Part shown: piece by piece, positions 51,135-61,020 of the stretch
How the letters are laid out: every line of letters starts with the position of its first letter
Numbering within the stretch: position 1 is the first letter of the stretch
Source of the DNA: Hymenobacter sp. BT559
GTDB lineage: Bacteria > Bacteroidota > Bacteroidia > Cytophagales > Hymenobacteraceae
Assembly: GCF_017571525.1 (NCBI RefSeq)
Contig: NZ_JAGETY010000002.1
Span: forward strand, 248,001 to 312,000
Direction of reading: 5' to 3'
Length of the DNA: 64,000 nt
Made by a program: the position numbers and the translations under genes
Notes under the pieces: model-generated
Database searches by the model: none
What the model was told of the DNA's origin: nothing
Seen by the model: the letters and a program-made list of their open reading frames with translations, nothing else

Positions 51135-52103
51135 ATGAAAATCCTGGTTCTGCGCTTCTCTTCCATCGGCGATATTGTGCTGACTACGCCGGTAGTGCGG
51201 CAGTTGAAAACGCAGGTGCCGGGCGCACAGGTGCACTTCGCCACCAAGCCGGCGTTTGCCAAGCTTTTTGAGGCTAGCCCCTACATCGATAAGCTGCACC
51301 TGCTGAGCGGCAGCCTGGGCGAGTTGGTGCGCGAGCTGCGCGCCGAGCGCTTCGACTTCATCGTCGATTTGCATAATAATCTGCGTACCAGCCTTATCCG
51401 ACTACAGCTAGCAGGCGTACCGAGCCGAGCTTTCGACAAGCTCAACTGGCAGAAATACCTACTCGTGCGCTTCAAAATCAATCAGTTGCCGCCAGTACAC
51501 ATCGTGGACCGCTACCGGGCGGCCGCCGCGCCGCTCGGCATCCGCGACGACGGCGCGGGATTGGATTATTTCATCCCAGAAGGCCAGGAAGTCGACCTAG
51601 CCACCGAGCTTCCGGTAGGCTTTCGGCCCTGGGAATATGTGGCCGTAGCCATCGGCGCGCAGCACGCTACCAAGCGCCTGCCTGTAGAGAAGCTCATCGA
51701 GCTGATGCAGCGGCTGGCGCCGCGGCCAGTGGTGCTGCTAGGGGGCCCCGAAGATGAAAGCACCGGGCATGTCATTCAGCTGGCCGCCAATTCACTCATC
51801 TTCAATGGCTGCGGACAATTCACTTTGCATCAGTCGGCCTCACTGCTGCGGCAGGCGCAATTTGTGGTGAGCCACGATACCGGGCTCATGCACATTGCCT
51901 CGGCCTTCAAAAAGGAGATTTACAGCGTGTGGGGCAACACCGTGCCGCAGTTTGGCATGTACCCCTACCGCACCAAGTTTGAGGCGCTCGAAGTGCTAGG
52001 CCTGCCCTGCCGGCCGTGCTCCAAAATCGGCTTTGCCAAGTGCCCCCAGGGCCATTTCAAGTGTATGCGCGAGCAGAATTTGGCGCGCGACTGGCCGTCC
52101 TAG
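51135..52103 (+). CDS. Glycosyltransferase family 9 (heptosyltransferase-like)
   Basis: 322 residues, cytoplasmic face of the inner membrane. MKILVLRFSSIGDIVLTTPVVRQLK is the GT9 start, and VVLLGGPEDESTGHVIQ, FTLHQSASLLRQAQFVVSHDTGLMHIASAFKKEIYSVWG form the donor-binding half. These enzymes transfer heptose or a related sugar onto lipopolysaccharide core. The start lies only nine bases after the inverted repeat. It is convergent with the acyltransferase gene. Confidence 0.94.
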   Translation: MKILVLRFSSIGDIVLTTPVVRQLKTQVPGAQVHFATKPAFAKLFEASPYIDKLHLLSGSLGELVRELRAERFDFIVDLHNNLRTSLIRLQLAGVPSRAFDKLNWQKYLLVRFKINQLPPVHIVDRYRAAAAPLGIRDDGAGLDYFIPEGQEVDLATELPVGFRPWEYVAVAIGAQHATKRLPVEKLIELMQRLAPRPVVLLGGPEDESTGHVIQLAANSLIFNGCGQFTLHQSASLLRQAQFVVSHDTGLMHIASAFKKEIYSVWGNTVPQFGMYPYRTKFEALEVLGLPCRPCSKIGFAKCPQGHFKCMREQNLARDWPS

Positions 52104-52116
52104 CCTAGCGGCCCGC

Positions 52117-53376
52117 TTAAGCCAAGCGGCGCTTCAGCCACGGCTGCAAGCGCCGTTCCAGCACCCAGCTCAGCCCCAGTACTAGGGCAAAGTAGCCCAC
52201 CAGCCGCCCCAGCCATGTACCGACGCTGCCGCTGAAAAAAGGCACCTCATGCACCAGCCATAACAACGGATAGTGGATGATGTACACCCCATAAGAAATG
52301 CTGCCCAGCGGCTGCAGCCGCTGCACTACCCTAGCAGCCGCGGCAGCCCATTGCCCACGCAGCAGGTAGACTACCCCCGCCACCACGTAGGCCCCGGCCG
52401 GCAGACAAACCGAAAGGTTGGTCGTACCAAAGAGCCGCCCCGTGAGCCCGTAGGCCAGCAGGTATAGCGCCGGGCTCGCAAACGCCGCCCGCTCTAGCCA
52501 CAGCAATCCCGGCACCATGCGGTTAGAAAAGCACAGCAGTAGCGGCACCCCTAGCAGGAGATAGGATAAGTCGGCAAAATTGATAGGACGTTCGAAAAAC
52601 GGCACAACGTTCTCATCCAAGTCCAGACCCAACGTGTGCAGCCCAGCAGACACCAGGTTAAGACGCTGATACGCAAGCAACAGCAGCAGCCATGCCAACA
52701 TGGCACCGTAGCGCGGCGGGGCCTGCCGCCGCGCTACGGTGCTCAGGGCTAGCCCCGTAAACCAGAAGGCGCCTCCGTAGGCCAGGGCTATCAGCACCAA
52801 GGGCTGCACGTGTAGCAGTGTACCTAGCACACCAACGCCCACGCAGCCCGCCGCCACGCGCCAGGCCGGCCAGGCCCGCGCCGATACCAGCATAAACAGC
52901 AGATAATAAGCCATTTCATAGGGCAGCGACCATATCGGCTGGTTGTAAGATGGGACGGCCACGGCAAGGCCCTGCAAAAACACCAGGTATCCTTCCCACT
53001 CGCTGACGCTGAAGGGCTTGTGGTACGCAGCTGCGAGGATACCTGTAGCGCCCAGCGCCAGTATATACAGCGGATAGAGCCGCACTATGCGCTTGCGCAG
53101 GTAACGCCGCCGCGCCTCCCCCGTGGCTAGCGGCGCTGGGTTAGTCAGGCCAATAACGTAGCCCGAAAGCAGAAAAAATACGAGAACTGCCAAATGGCCG
53201 GGCGGGGCGTATTGCCACACTCCGCTAGGCCGAAAGTGCGGGTCGAAGACCGGGCCGGCGGCTATTGCATGCCCTAGCGCCACCAGCAGCGCCGCCACTC
53301 CGCGGAGCGCCTCCAGCGGATGGTCGTAGAAAACCACCGGGCGGATATCAGCTGAGTGCGTGGCTTGCGTTGTCAT
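52117..53376 (-). CDS. Acyltransferase-3 family membrane protein
   Basis: 419 residues with ten or so membrane helices. LEALRGVAALLVALGHA is the family-defining N-terminal motif with the likely catalytic His, and GHLAVLVFFLLSGYVI the second. SISYGVYIIHYPLLWLVHE is the typical C-terminal block. Members transfer acetyl or other acyl groups to surface glycans such as O-antigen. The GT9 gene next door fits a role in surface-polysaccharide decoration. The N-terminus (MTTQATHSADIRPVV) has no signal peptide. Confidence 0.93.
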   Translation of the reverse strand: MTTQATHSADIRPVVFYDHPLEALRGVAALLVALGHAIAAGPVFDPHFRPSGVWQYAPPGHLAVLVFFLLSGYVIGLTNPAPLATGEARRRYLRKRIVRLYPLYILALGATGILAAAYHKPFSVSEWEGYLVFLQGLAVAVPSYNQPIWSLPYEMAYYLLFMLVSARAWPAWRVAAGCVGVGVLGTLLHVQPLVLIALAYGGAFWFTGLALSTVARRQAPPRYGAMLAWLLLLLAYQRLNLVSAGLHTLGLDLDENVVPFFERPINFADLSYLLLGVPLLLCFSNRMVPGLLWLERAAFASPALYLLAYGLTGRLFGTTNLSVCLPAGAYVVAGVVYLLRGQWAAAAARVVQRLQPLGSISYGVYIIHYPLLWLVHEVPFFSGSVGTWLGRLVGYFALVLGLSWVLERRLQPWLKRRLA

Positions 53377-53409
53377 AAGGCCATACTGGTATGCACACCG
53401 GGCACGGGG

Positions 53410-55491
53410 CTATTTCCAGTCGGCTCCGCCGCCCTTCTCTCCTTCCGGCTTTATCAACCGGAACTCTACCCTTCTATTGATGCGGGCGTCGGCGGCGGTA
53501 AGCTCGTCTTTGAGCGGCCGGCTGGAGCCATAGCCGAAGCTTTCGATGCGGTTGAGGCCTAGCTTGCCCTTGCGCTCGATGTAGCGCCTGATTTCCTCGG
53601 CGCGGTCTTGCGAGAGCTTTTCGTTTACTTCGGGGTCGCCGCGGCCGTCGGTGTGGCCCGCAATGCTGAGCTTATACGTGGGGTGGTCGACCAGAAAGAG
53701 CGTGATTCGGTCGAGCGTGGGGTGCATACTGGGCAGTATACTCGACTTATTGGCTTCAAACTCAATATTCTTGAAAATGAGCGGCAGCTTGTAGTCGATG
53801 CTATTCGTGAGCATCGTCATCACGGTATCGCCCTTAAGCTCGAACTTTTTTTCGACCGAAAAGGCATCCGGGCTTTGGATAAGCATGGCGTAGTGCGAGC
53901 CTTCTATCAGCTCAAAGTCAAACGAGCCATCGGCCCGCAAGTACTTGCTAGCCACCTCAATGCCGTTATCGAGGTCGATGATGCTGACCATGCCCTTCAG
54001 GGGGCGGTTGCTTACCGAGTCGAGCAGCGTGCCGGCTACCTGGGTGGTGGCTAGCGGCTGCGCCTCCATGGGCAGCGGAAAGGAATAGAGGTCGAGGTTG
54101 TTCAAGTCTTTCTCCTCCGAGCGGGCATAGTAGAGGTTTTTGCTTTGGCTATCAATCGTAAAGTAATATTCTGACCCTTTGCCGTTTACCAGAGGGCCGA
54201 TGTTGCGCGGCTCCTGCCAGCGGCCTTTTAACCGGTAGGTTTTGTAGATGTCGAAGTCGCCAAAATTGAGCAGCTGGCCCCGCGAGCTGAAGTACAGCAC
54301 CTGGTAAAGCGGATGGAAAAAAGGGCTCACCTCGCTCTCGCGGGTGTTCACCACCGGGCCCAGGTTCATGGCTTTGCCCCACTGGCCGTTTTTGCCCTTC
54401 ACGGTGTAGTAGATATCGCTGAGGCCGAAGCCCCCTAGCCGGTCGGAAGCGAAATAGAGCGTGTCTTCCTTGGGCGAGAGCGTGGGCTGCGAATCCCAGG
54501 CCACGGAGTTGACGAGTGGGCCGAGGCTCTTGGGGGTGCTCCACTTGCCATCCTTGCCGAGGCTGGCGGTGTAGAGGTCGCAGTTGCCGTGGCAGGTGGG
54601 GCACTCGCAGCGGGCAAAAAAGATGGTGCGCCCATCGTGTGAGAAGCACGCCGAGCCCTCATTATACTGCGAGTTGATAGGCTTGGGCAGCGGCTGGGCC
54701 TCCGACCACACATTGTCCCCTTCCTGGTGCGAGCTATATAAGTCTTCCTGCTCACGGGTGCGCACCCCCTTGCCCTGCGGCCGCTTCGAGCTGAAAAGCA
54801 GCACGGTATCGGCTGCGCCCAGCGCCGGGCCGTAATCAGGATATTTCGAGTTAACGGCGTCGCCCATGTTTGTGTACACGTTTTTGGGCGGGTGAAAGGT
54901 GTTGACGCTCTTGCGGTACTCCACCACGTTGTAGTACACCTGCAGCGGCACGTAGAGGATGGCTGCCTTTTCCTCCAGCGAGTCGTAGTAAAGCTGCACA
55001 CGCCGAATATCGGTGCGGTGGTGCTTGAGGGCTAGCCGAAAATAGGCCTTGGCCAGCTCCTGCTGGGTGCTGTCGCGCTGCAAAAGCTGGCCTAGGTGCC
55101 AGAGCAGGTCGGTATTGCGGTAAAAATTCTCAATGCCAAACTGACCGACGTAGCGCATCAGCAGCGCGCGGGCCTCGGCATAGCGGTGGCGGCGCTCGGC
55201 CCGCTGAATAGCCTTGAGCGCTTTTTTATCCTCGAAAAAGGCAATTCTGTTGACATTTGGAAAATAGGGCGTGCCATCGGCGTGCAGGCGCAGGCGGCGC
55301 GCCACCCGGCCCTTGAGGGCGCGCTGCTGGTAGGCGGGGCGGGGGGGGCTAGCCGGGCGGGGCGGGGTGAGCAGGGGGGCTGCTTTGGCGGGTTTTGGCG
55401 CGGCGCGCGGCGCGCGCTGGGCTAGCCCGGGCGGCGCGGCTGCCAGCACCACCCACCAGCACAAGAAACAAAAAAGCAGCGGGAAGCGCAT
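53410..55491 (-). CDS. PorE-like OmpA protein (TPR / PD40 propeller / CRD / OmpA)
   Basis: 693 residues. Signal peptide (about 1-24), low-complexity linker, TPR-like helices (about 75-165: AIQRAERRHRYAEARALLMRYV), a PD40 beta-propeller (about 215-470: GRTIFFARCECPTC; KEDTLYFASDRLGGFGLSDIYY), a carboxypeptidase-regulatory-like domain (about 480-560) and an OmpA peptidoglycan-binding domain (LSIAGHTDGRGDPEVNE ... RRVEFRLI). This order is that of PorE, the T9SS component that links the translocon to peptidoglycan. A T9SS-sorted protease and porQ are in the window. The gene has no T9SS neighbours directly adjacent, so the assignment is by architecture only. Confidence 0.88.
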   Translation of the reverse strand: MRFPLLFCFLCWWVVLAAAPPGLAQRAPRAAPKPAKAAPLLTPPRPASPPRPAYQQRALKGRVARRLRLHADGTPYFPNVNRIAFFEDKKALKAIQRAERRHRYAEARALLMRYVGQFGIENFYRNTDLLWHLGQLLQRDSTQQELAKAYFRLALKHHRTDIRRVQLYYDSLEEKAAILYVPLQVYYNVVEYRKSVNTFHPPKNVYTNMGDAVNSKYPDYGPALGAADTVLLFSSKRPQGKGVRTREQEDLYSSHQEGDNVWSEAQPLPKPINSQYNEGSACFSHDGRTIFFARCECPTCHGNCDLYTASLGKDGKWSTPKSLGPLVNSVAWDSQPTLSPKEDTLYFASDRLGGFGLSDIYYTVKGKNGQWGKAMNLGPVVNTRESEVSPFFHPLYQVLYFSSRGQLLNFGDFDIYKTYRLKGRWQEPRNIGPLVNGKGSEYYFTIDSQSKNLYYARSEEKDLNNLDLYSFPLPMEAQPLATTQVAGTLLDSVSNRPLKGMVSIIDLDNGIEVASKYLRADGSFDFELIEGSHYAMLIQSPDAFSVEKKFELKGDTVMTMLTNSIDYKLPLIFKNIEFEANKSSILPSMHPTLDRITLFLVDHPTYKLSIAGHTDGRGDPEVNEKLSQDRAEEIRRYIERKGKLGLNRIESFGYGSSRPLKDELTAADARINRRVEFRLIKPEGEKGGGADWK

Positions 55492-55727
55492 TTAATGAGT
55501 AATAGAAAGAAACGGGGCTGCAAGTTCTTACACAACAGCCACTATTAGCAAATTGCTATGCCGGGCCGGGCGGCCGGGCGCCGGTTTGGCGGCCCCTGGC
55601 GGGCTGGCACGGCCCTTGCCCCGGTTGCCGACTGGCCTTTTTGTACCTTAGCCTAGCGGAAACCGGCTGCCACTCTGGCAGCCGGTTGGTTTTCTTCCGC
55701 ACCGGCCGGCTTCTTTTTGCTTTGCTC

Positions 55728-58235
55728 ATGCCCTTTGATATATCTGGCCCTGGCCGCCTGCTGGCGGCGGGCCCCGATTCGCCTTCCGAAGCCATCGCCA
55801 TTATGGCCGCTGACCCCGACCACCTGCTGCCCGCCGCCGAGGCGCCCGAAGTGCTGGCCCTGCTGCCAGTGCGCAATACCGTGCTCTTCCCCGGCGTGGT
55901 GCTGCCCGTGACGGTGACGCGCAAAAAGAGTATCCGGCTGGTGCGCAAGCTCGCCGCCAAAAATGAGAAGCTGGTGGGCGTGGTGGCCCAGCGCCACCCC
56001 GACGCCGACGAGCCCAGCACCGACGACCTGCACCCGGTAGGCACCCTAGCGCGCATTCTCAAGCTTATCGACCAGCCCGACGATACCGTTACCATCATTT
56101 TGCAGGGGCAGGTGCGCTTTCACGTAGGCGAGCAGCTCACGTACTCGCCTCAGCTCACGGCCCGGGTTTCGTACTTCAACGAGCGCGCCCTCGATGCCGA
56201 GGTAGATGGCGAGCTGGTACTGCTGCAAAGCCTGCGCGAAGCTGCCGGCAAAGTGCTGGAGCTGACGCCCGAAATCCCGATTGAAGCGCGCACCATGCTC
56301 GACGGCATTCAGTCGGCGGCCTTCCTCATCCACTTCCTCTCTTCCAATGTGCAACTCGAGCTGCCCGCCAAGCAGCAGCTGTTGGAACTGGCCGACCCCG
56401 AGGCACAGGGGCGCCAGCTGCTCGAAGCGCTGTTGCGCCAGATAGAGCTGCTCGAGATTAAAAATGACATTCGCACCAAGGTGCACACCGGCATCGACGC
56501 CGAGCAGCGCGAGTATTTCCTGCGCAAGCAGCTCAAGACCCTGCAAGACGAGCTGGGCCAAGGCGAAGGCAGCGCCGAAGGCGATGTAGCCGCTCTGCGC
56601 GCCCGCGCCGTGGGCAAGAAGTGGCCCGAAGCAGTGGCTAAGCACTTCGATAAGGAAGTTGCCAAGCTGGGCCGCATCAACCAGATGTCGCCCGACTACC
56701 CGGTGACGCTCAACTACGTGGAGTTTTTGCTCGACCTGCCCTGGAACGAAACCACCAAGGACAAGTTTAACCTGAAGACGACCAAGAAAATCCTGGATGC
56801 CGACCACTTTGGGCTTGAAAAAGTGAAGGAGCGCATCTTAGAATACCTGGCCGTGCTCAAGCTGAAGCAGGACCTTAAGGCGCCGATTTTGTGCCTCTAT
56901 GGCCCGCCCGGCGTGGGCAAAACCTCGCTCGGCCGCAGCATTGCCACCGCGCTAGGCCGCAAATATGTGCGCCTGAGCCTAGGCGGCGTGCGCGACGAGG
57001 CCGAGATTCGGGGCCACCGCAAAACCTACGTGGGCGCCATGCCCGGCCGCATTATCTCGCAGATAAAGAAGGCCGGCGTGAGCAACCCGGTCATTATTCT
57101 CGACGAGATAGATAAGGTGAGCAGCGACTTCCGGGGCGACCCCAGCTCGGCCCTGCTCGAAGTGCTTGACCCCGAGCAGAACTCCACCTTTATCGACAAC
57201 TACCTGGAGGTGGAATATGACCTGAGCAAGGTGCTCTTCATCGCCACCGCCAACTCGCTCGAAACCATTCAGCCCGCCCTGCGCGACCGCATGGAGATTA
57301 TCGACCTCACGGGCTATACCCAAGAGGAGAAAGTCCAGATTGCCAAGAAACACCTCTGGCCCAAGCAATTGCGCGAGCATGGCTTGGGTGAGGGCGAGGT
57401 TAAAATCAACGATGCCGCGCTGCACCGCGTGGCCGACGACTACACGCGCGAAAGCGGCGTGCGCAGCCTCGAGCGCCAGCTAGCCGCCCTCACTCGCAAC
57501 CTGGCGCGCCGCAAGGCCAGCAAGGAGACCCTGCCCGCCCAACTCGACCCTAGCGATGTGCAGAAAATCCTGGGGTCACCGCGCTTCGACCGCGACAAAG
57601 ACCAGGACCACGACACGGCCGGTGTCGTAACGGGCCTGGCCTGGACCAGCGTGGGCGGCGACATCTTGTTCGTAGAGAGCCTATTGAGCCGGGGCCGCGG
57701 CAAGCTGACCCTCTCGGGCCAGCTCGGCGACGTGATGAAAGAGTCGGCCATTACGGCCCTCTCCTACCTGCGCTCGCGGGCCGATGAGCTGGGCATCGAC
57801 TACCGCCTGTTTGAGCAGTACGACCTGCACATTCACTTCCCCGAGGGCGGTATTCCAAAAGATGGGCCTAGCGCGGGCATTGCCATTTTTACGAGTATCG
57901 CCTCGGCTTATACCCAGCGCAAAATTCGGCCGCATATGGCCATGACCGGCGAAATCACCCTGCGCGGCCGGGTGCTGCCGGTGGGTGGCATCAAGGAAAA
58001 GCTGCTGGCCGCCCGCCGCGCCGGCATCAACCTGATTATCCTCTCGCCCAAAAACCGCAAGGACGTGGAGGAAATCCCGGCCGAGTACCTCAAGGGCGTG
58101 CGCATTCACTACGCCGAGCGGGTTGACGATGTGCTGGCCGAGGCGCTGCTGCCCGAGCTGGTGGCCAGGCCCCAGGCCCTGCCCGTGCGCGACGAGGCCC
58201 CCGCGCCGGCCGGCCCGAGCGTGGAAGTGCAATAG
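55728..58235 (+). CDS. lon: ATP-dependent Lon protease
   Basis: 835 residues from the ATG at 55728, preceded by CTTTG three bases away; upstream in-frame starts add unlikely sequence. The N-terminal substrate domain begins at [19 protein letters not shown]. The AAA+ module has Walker A GPPGVGKT (residues 392-399). The protease domain has the Ser-Lys dyad: Ser715 in [10 protein letters not shown] and Lys758 in GGIKEK. It degrades misfolded and regulatory proteins in the cytoplasm. TACCTTAG at 55644-55651 is a candidate -7 box. The gene ends at an inverted repeat before porQ. Confidence 0.97.
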   Translation: MPFDISGPGRLLAAGPDSPSEAIAIMAADPDHLLPAAEAPEVLALLPVRNTVLFPGVVLPVTVTRKKSIRLVRKLAAKNEKLVGVVAQRHPDADEPSTDDLHPVGTLARILKLIDQPDDTVTIILQGQVRFHVGEQLTYSPQLTARVSYFNERALDAEVDGELVLLQSLREAAGKVLELTPEIPIEARTMLDGIQSAAFLIHFLSSNVQLELPAKQQLLELADPEAQGRQLLEALLRQIELLEIKNDIRTKVHTGIDAEQREYFLRKQLKTLQDELGQGEGSAEGDVAALRARAVGKKWPEAVAKHFDKEVAKLGRINQMSPDYPVTLNYVEFLLDLPWNETTKDKFNLKTTKKILDADHFGLEKVKERILEYLAVLKLKQDLKAPILCLYGPPGVGKTSLGRSIATALGRKYVRLSLGGVRDEAEIRGHRKTYVGAMPGRIISQIKKAGVSNPVIILDEIDKVSSDFRGDPSSALLEVLDPEQNSTFIDNYLEVEYDLSKVLFIATANSLETIQPALRDRMEIIDLTGYTQEEKVQIAKKHLWPKQLREHGLGEGEVKINDAALHRVADDYTRESGVRSLERQLAALTRNLARRKASKETLPAQLDPSDVQKILGSPRFDRDKDQDHDTAGVVTGLAWTSVGGDILFVESLLSRGRGKLTLSGQLGDVMKESAITALSYLRSRADELGIDYRLFEQYDLHIHFPEGGIPKDGPSAGIAIFTSIASAYTQRKIRPHMAMTGEITLRGRVLPVGGIKEKLLAARRAGINLIILSPKNRKDVEEIPAEYLKGVRIHYAERVDDVLAEALLPELVARPQALPVRDEAPAPAGPSVEVQ

Positions 58236-58245
58236 CGTAGGGGTT

Positions 58246-58328
58246 GGCAAGCAGAAGCGAGGGTTGGCAAGGGTAAGAATGACTTTTTCGGGTTGCTTAC
58301 CCCTTGCCAACCCTCGTTTCTGCTTGCC
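58246..58328. repeat. Inverted repeat between lon and porQ
   Basis: The left arm (58246-58277, GGCAAGCAGAAGCGAGGGTT...) and right arm (58296-58328) match over 32 bases with one mismatch and one inserted base. The arms contain GGTTGGCAAG twice. It may terminate lon; the porQ start follows 28 bases later. Confidence 0.85.
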
Positions 58329-58355
58329 GACCCGCGCACGCGTTACCTTAGAACG

Positions 58356-59387
58356 ATGAAGTACCTCGCCGCCTGCTTACTGCTGTTGCCCCTGGCTGCT
58401 CGTGCACAAATTGGCGGACGCGCGGCGTTTCCGTTTTTAGCGCTGCCACCTTCGGCACAAGTGGCAGCGCTGGGCGGCCTCACGGCTTCGGCCCGCAGCA
58501 GCGACCCTACACAGTTCTTTGCTAGCCCCGCCCTGCTCAATGCCGACATGGACCACGCGGCGGCCCTCAGCTACGTGAGCTACGTAAGCGACATAAAGCA
58601 GAGCACCGCTGCCTACGCCTTCAATACCGAAAAGCGCGGCCGCTTCGGGCTAGGGCTTACTTACCTGAACTACGGCAGCCTGGAAAGCTACGACGCGGCC
58701 GGCAACGCGCTTGGCACTTTCTCGGTGAATGAGTATGCCCTAGCGGCGGCCGACTCGTACACCAAGGGGAAGTTTACCGTTGGCCTCACGGCCAAGCTAG
58801 CCGTGTCGGGCATTGCCGGCAACCGCGCCGTGGGACTTGCCAGCGATGCCGGTGTGCTCTTCAAGCCGCACGCCGACCAGGACTTCACAGTGGGCCTGGT
58901 GGTAAAAAATGCGGGCTACATGTTGAAGCCCTACACGGCCGCTGCCCGCGAGCCTCTACCCCTCGATGTGCAACTGGGTACTACCATAAAGCCCGAGCAC
59001 ATGCCGCTGCGCTTCACCTTCACGGCCCACCACCTGCACCAGTGGAATATTCAATACCTCGACCCCAACGCCCGCGGCACCCTCGACGCCAACAACGTGG
59101 AAGTGAAGCCTAGCTTTAACTGGGGCGATAACCTGGCCCGGCACTTCACGGCCGCCGCCGAGCTATTGCTGGGCAAAGGGCTAAGCCTGCGTATGGGCTA
59201 CAACCACCTGCAAGGCCGCGAGTTGCGCCTCGACAACGTGGGCGGGGGCGCCGGCTTCAGCTTTGGGGCGATGATTAAAATATCGCAGTTTCAGCTCGAT
59301 TACACGTATGCCACCTTGCAAGCCGCCGGCAGCAGTAATTATTTCACCCTGAGCCGCAGCCTAGGTAGCTTTTTGAAGAAAGAGTAA
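58356..59387 (+). CDS. porQ: Type IX secretion protein PorQ
   Basis: 343 residues from the ATG at 58356, which opens a signal peptide (cleavage near ARA). TACCTTAG ends four bases before it. The mature protein is a beta-barrel of the PorQ type: FPFLALPPSAQVAALGG and ASPALLNADMDHAAALSYVSYVSDIKQSTAAYAF at the start, GFSFGAMIKISQFQLDYTYATLQAAGSSNYFTLSRSL at the end. PorQ helps to attach or process cargo of the type IX system at the outer membrane. The M4 protease encoded here is a likely cargo. Confidence 0.92.
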   Translation: MKYLAACLLLLPLAARAQIGGRAAFPFLALPPSAQVAALGGLTASARSSDPTQFFASPALLNADMDHAAALSYVSYVSDIKQSTAAYAFNTEKRGRFGLGLTYLNYGSLESYDAAGNALGTFSVNEYALAAADSYTKGKFTVGLTAKLAVSGIAGNRAVGLASDAGVLFKPHADQDFTVGLVVKNAGYMLKPYTAAAREPLPLDVQLGTTIKPEHMPLRFTFTAHHLHQWNIQYLDPNARGTLDANNVEVKPSFNWGDNLARHFTAAAELLLGKGLSLRMGYNHLQGRELRLDNVGGGAGFSFGAMIKISQFQLDYTYATLQAAGSSNYFTLSRSLGSFLKKE

Positions 59388-59417
59388 CTAAACTATTGCA
59401 CCGGAGTGACCTGTTAA

Positions 59418-59546
59418 AAAAGACCGTCATACTCGTCTGGCATCCGCTTGCCGAAGTCGCCCGCTGGCGCCGCTACAGGCTATACTCCAACGATGCGAGC
59501 AGGATGCTCCGACGAGCGGACGCCAGCAGAGCATGACGGTTTCTTT
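59418..59546. repeat. Large inverted repeat, GTCATGCTGA family, member D
   Basis: The left arm (59418-59447, AAAGACCGTCATACTCGTCT...) pairs with the right arm (59515-59546, ...CAGCAGAGCATGACGGTTTC) with a small gap and a few mismatches. It lies between porQ and hslU, both on the plus strand. A frame through its right half would falsely extend hslU upstream. Confidence 0.82.
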
Positions 59547-59573
59547 GAAAGGCTATTCTTTCCTTTTACCCAC

Positions 59574-61004
59574 ATGCTAGATACCAGCTTCCTCACCCCG
59601 GCCCAGATTGTGGCCGAACTCGATAAATACATCATTGGCCAGCACGAGGCCAAGCGCCATGTGGCCATCGCGTTGCGCAACCGCTGGCGCCGCCTGCACG
59701 CCCCGGCCGAGATGCAAAAAGAGATTGTTCCCAATAATATCCTGATGATAGGTGCCACCGGCGTGGGCAAAACCGAGATTGCCCGCCGGCTCGCCATCCT
59801 GGCCGACGCACCCTTTGTGAAAGTCGAGGCTAGTAAGTTTACCGAAGTCGGCTACGTGGGGCGCGACGTCGAAAGCATGGTGCGCGACCTGGCTGAGCAA
59901 GCCGTGAGCCGGCTGCGCCAGCGCCGCCAGGAAGAAGTAAAAGCCCAGGCCGCTCAGGCTGTGGAAGACATCATTCTGGATGCCCTCATTCCGCCCCTTA
60001 AGGCCCCGGCCAAAGAGAATGGTACCGGCCGCACCGGGCTGGGCTTCGGCCTTAGCGGCGGCGAGAGCCCGGCAGCCGAGGCCATTCCGGGCTCCGACCA
60101 GGAGCTCAACGAGCGCACCCGCGAGCGCTTTCGGCAGAAGATTCGCAACGGCGAGCTTGAAGACCGCCGCATCGAGATAAATGTGGCCCAGGGAGCCCCT
60201 AGCGTGGGAATCATGGGGGCGCCAGGTATGATGGATGAGGCCACGATGTCGGGCCTGCAAGACATGCTCGGCAACATGCTGCCCAAGAAGTCGCGCAAGC
60301 GTAAGGTATCAGTGGCCGAGGCTCGCAAAATCCTGCTGGATGAGGAAGCCGCCAAGCTCGTCGACATGGACGAAGTGAAGGAGGAAGCCATCCGCCAAGC
60401 CGAAAACTCGGGCATCATCTTCATCGATGAAATTGACAAGGTAGCCACCAGCGGCAGCGGCAAAAGCGGTGGCCCCGACGTGAGCCGCCAGGGCGTGCAG
60501 CGCGACCTACTGCCCATCGTAGAGGGCTCGGCCGTGAACACCAAGTACGGCATCGTCAACACCGACCATATTCTGTTTATCGCCGCCGGCGCCTTCCACG
60601 TCAGCAAGCCCAGCGACCTCATCCCCGAGCTGCAAGGCCGATTCCCCATCCGCGTCGAGCTTCAGAGCCTGACCAAAGATGACTTCTACCGCATCCTCAA
60701 AGACCCCAAAAACGCCCTCACCAAGCAGTACCAGGCCCTGCTAGCCGCCGAAGACGTGCAGCTCACCTTCGAGGACGAGGCCCTGCTCAAGCTAGCCGAC
60801 ATTGCCGCCGAGGTCAACAGCGAAGTCGAAAATATCGGCGCCCGCCGCCTGCACACCGTCATGAGCCGCCTGCTCAACGAACTGCTCTTCGACGTGCCCG
60901 ACCAGCTGCCCGCCGGCTCGGCCCTAGCCATCACGCCCCAGCTCGTAGAGGAGCGCCTGCGCGACATGGTGAAAAACCGTGACCTGAGCCAGTATATCTT
61001 GTGA
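59574..61004 (+). CDS. hslU: HslU ATPase subunit of HslVU protease
   Basis: 476 residues from the ATG at 59574, where the family starts (FLTPAQIVAELDKYIIGQHEAKRHVAIALRNRWRR). Walker A is GATGVGKT (60-67), Walker B IIFIDEIDKV, and the I domain holds KEEAIRQAENSG before it. The conserved EVNSEVENIGARRLHTVM and the C-terminal RDLSQYIL tail that docks into HslV are present. HslV is normally encoded beside hslU; here the neighbours are porQ and susD, so hslV must be elsewhere or missing. A terminator follows. Confidence 0.96.
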   Translation: MLDTSFLTPAQIVAELDKYIIGQHEAKRHVAIALRNRWRRLHAPAEMQKEIVPNNILMIGATGVGKTEIARRLAILADAPFVKVEASKFTEVGYVGRDVESMVRDLAEQAVSRLRQRRQEEVKAQAAQAVEDIILDALIPPLKAPAKENGTGRTGLGFGLSGGESPAAEAIPGSDQELNERTRERFRQKIRNGELEDRRIEINVAQGAPSVGIMGAPGMMDEATMSGLQDMLGNMLPKKSRKRKVSVAEARKILLDEEAAKLVDMDEVKEEAIRQAENSGIIFIDEIDKVATSGSGKSGGPDVSRQGVQRDLLPIVEGSAVNTKYGIVNTDHILFIAAGAFHVSKPSDLIPELQGRFPIRVELQSLTKDDFYRILKDPKNALTKQYQALLAAEDVQLTFEDEALLKLADIAAEVNSEVENIGARRLHTVMSRLLNELLFDVPDQLPAGSALAITPQLVEERLRDMVKNRDLSQYIL

Positions 61005-61020
61005 GGCAATCCTGAACATA

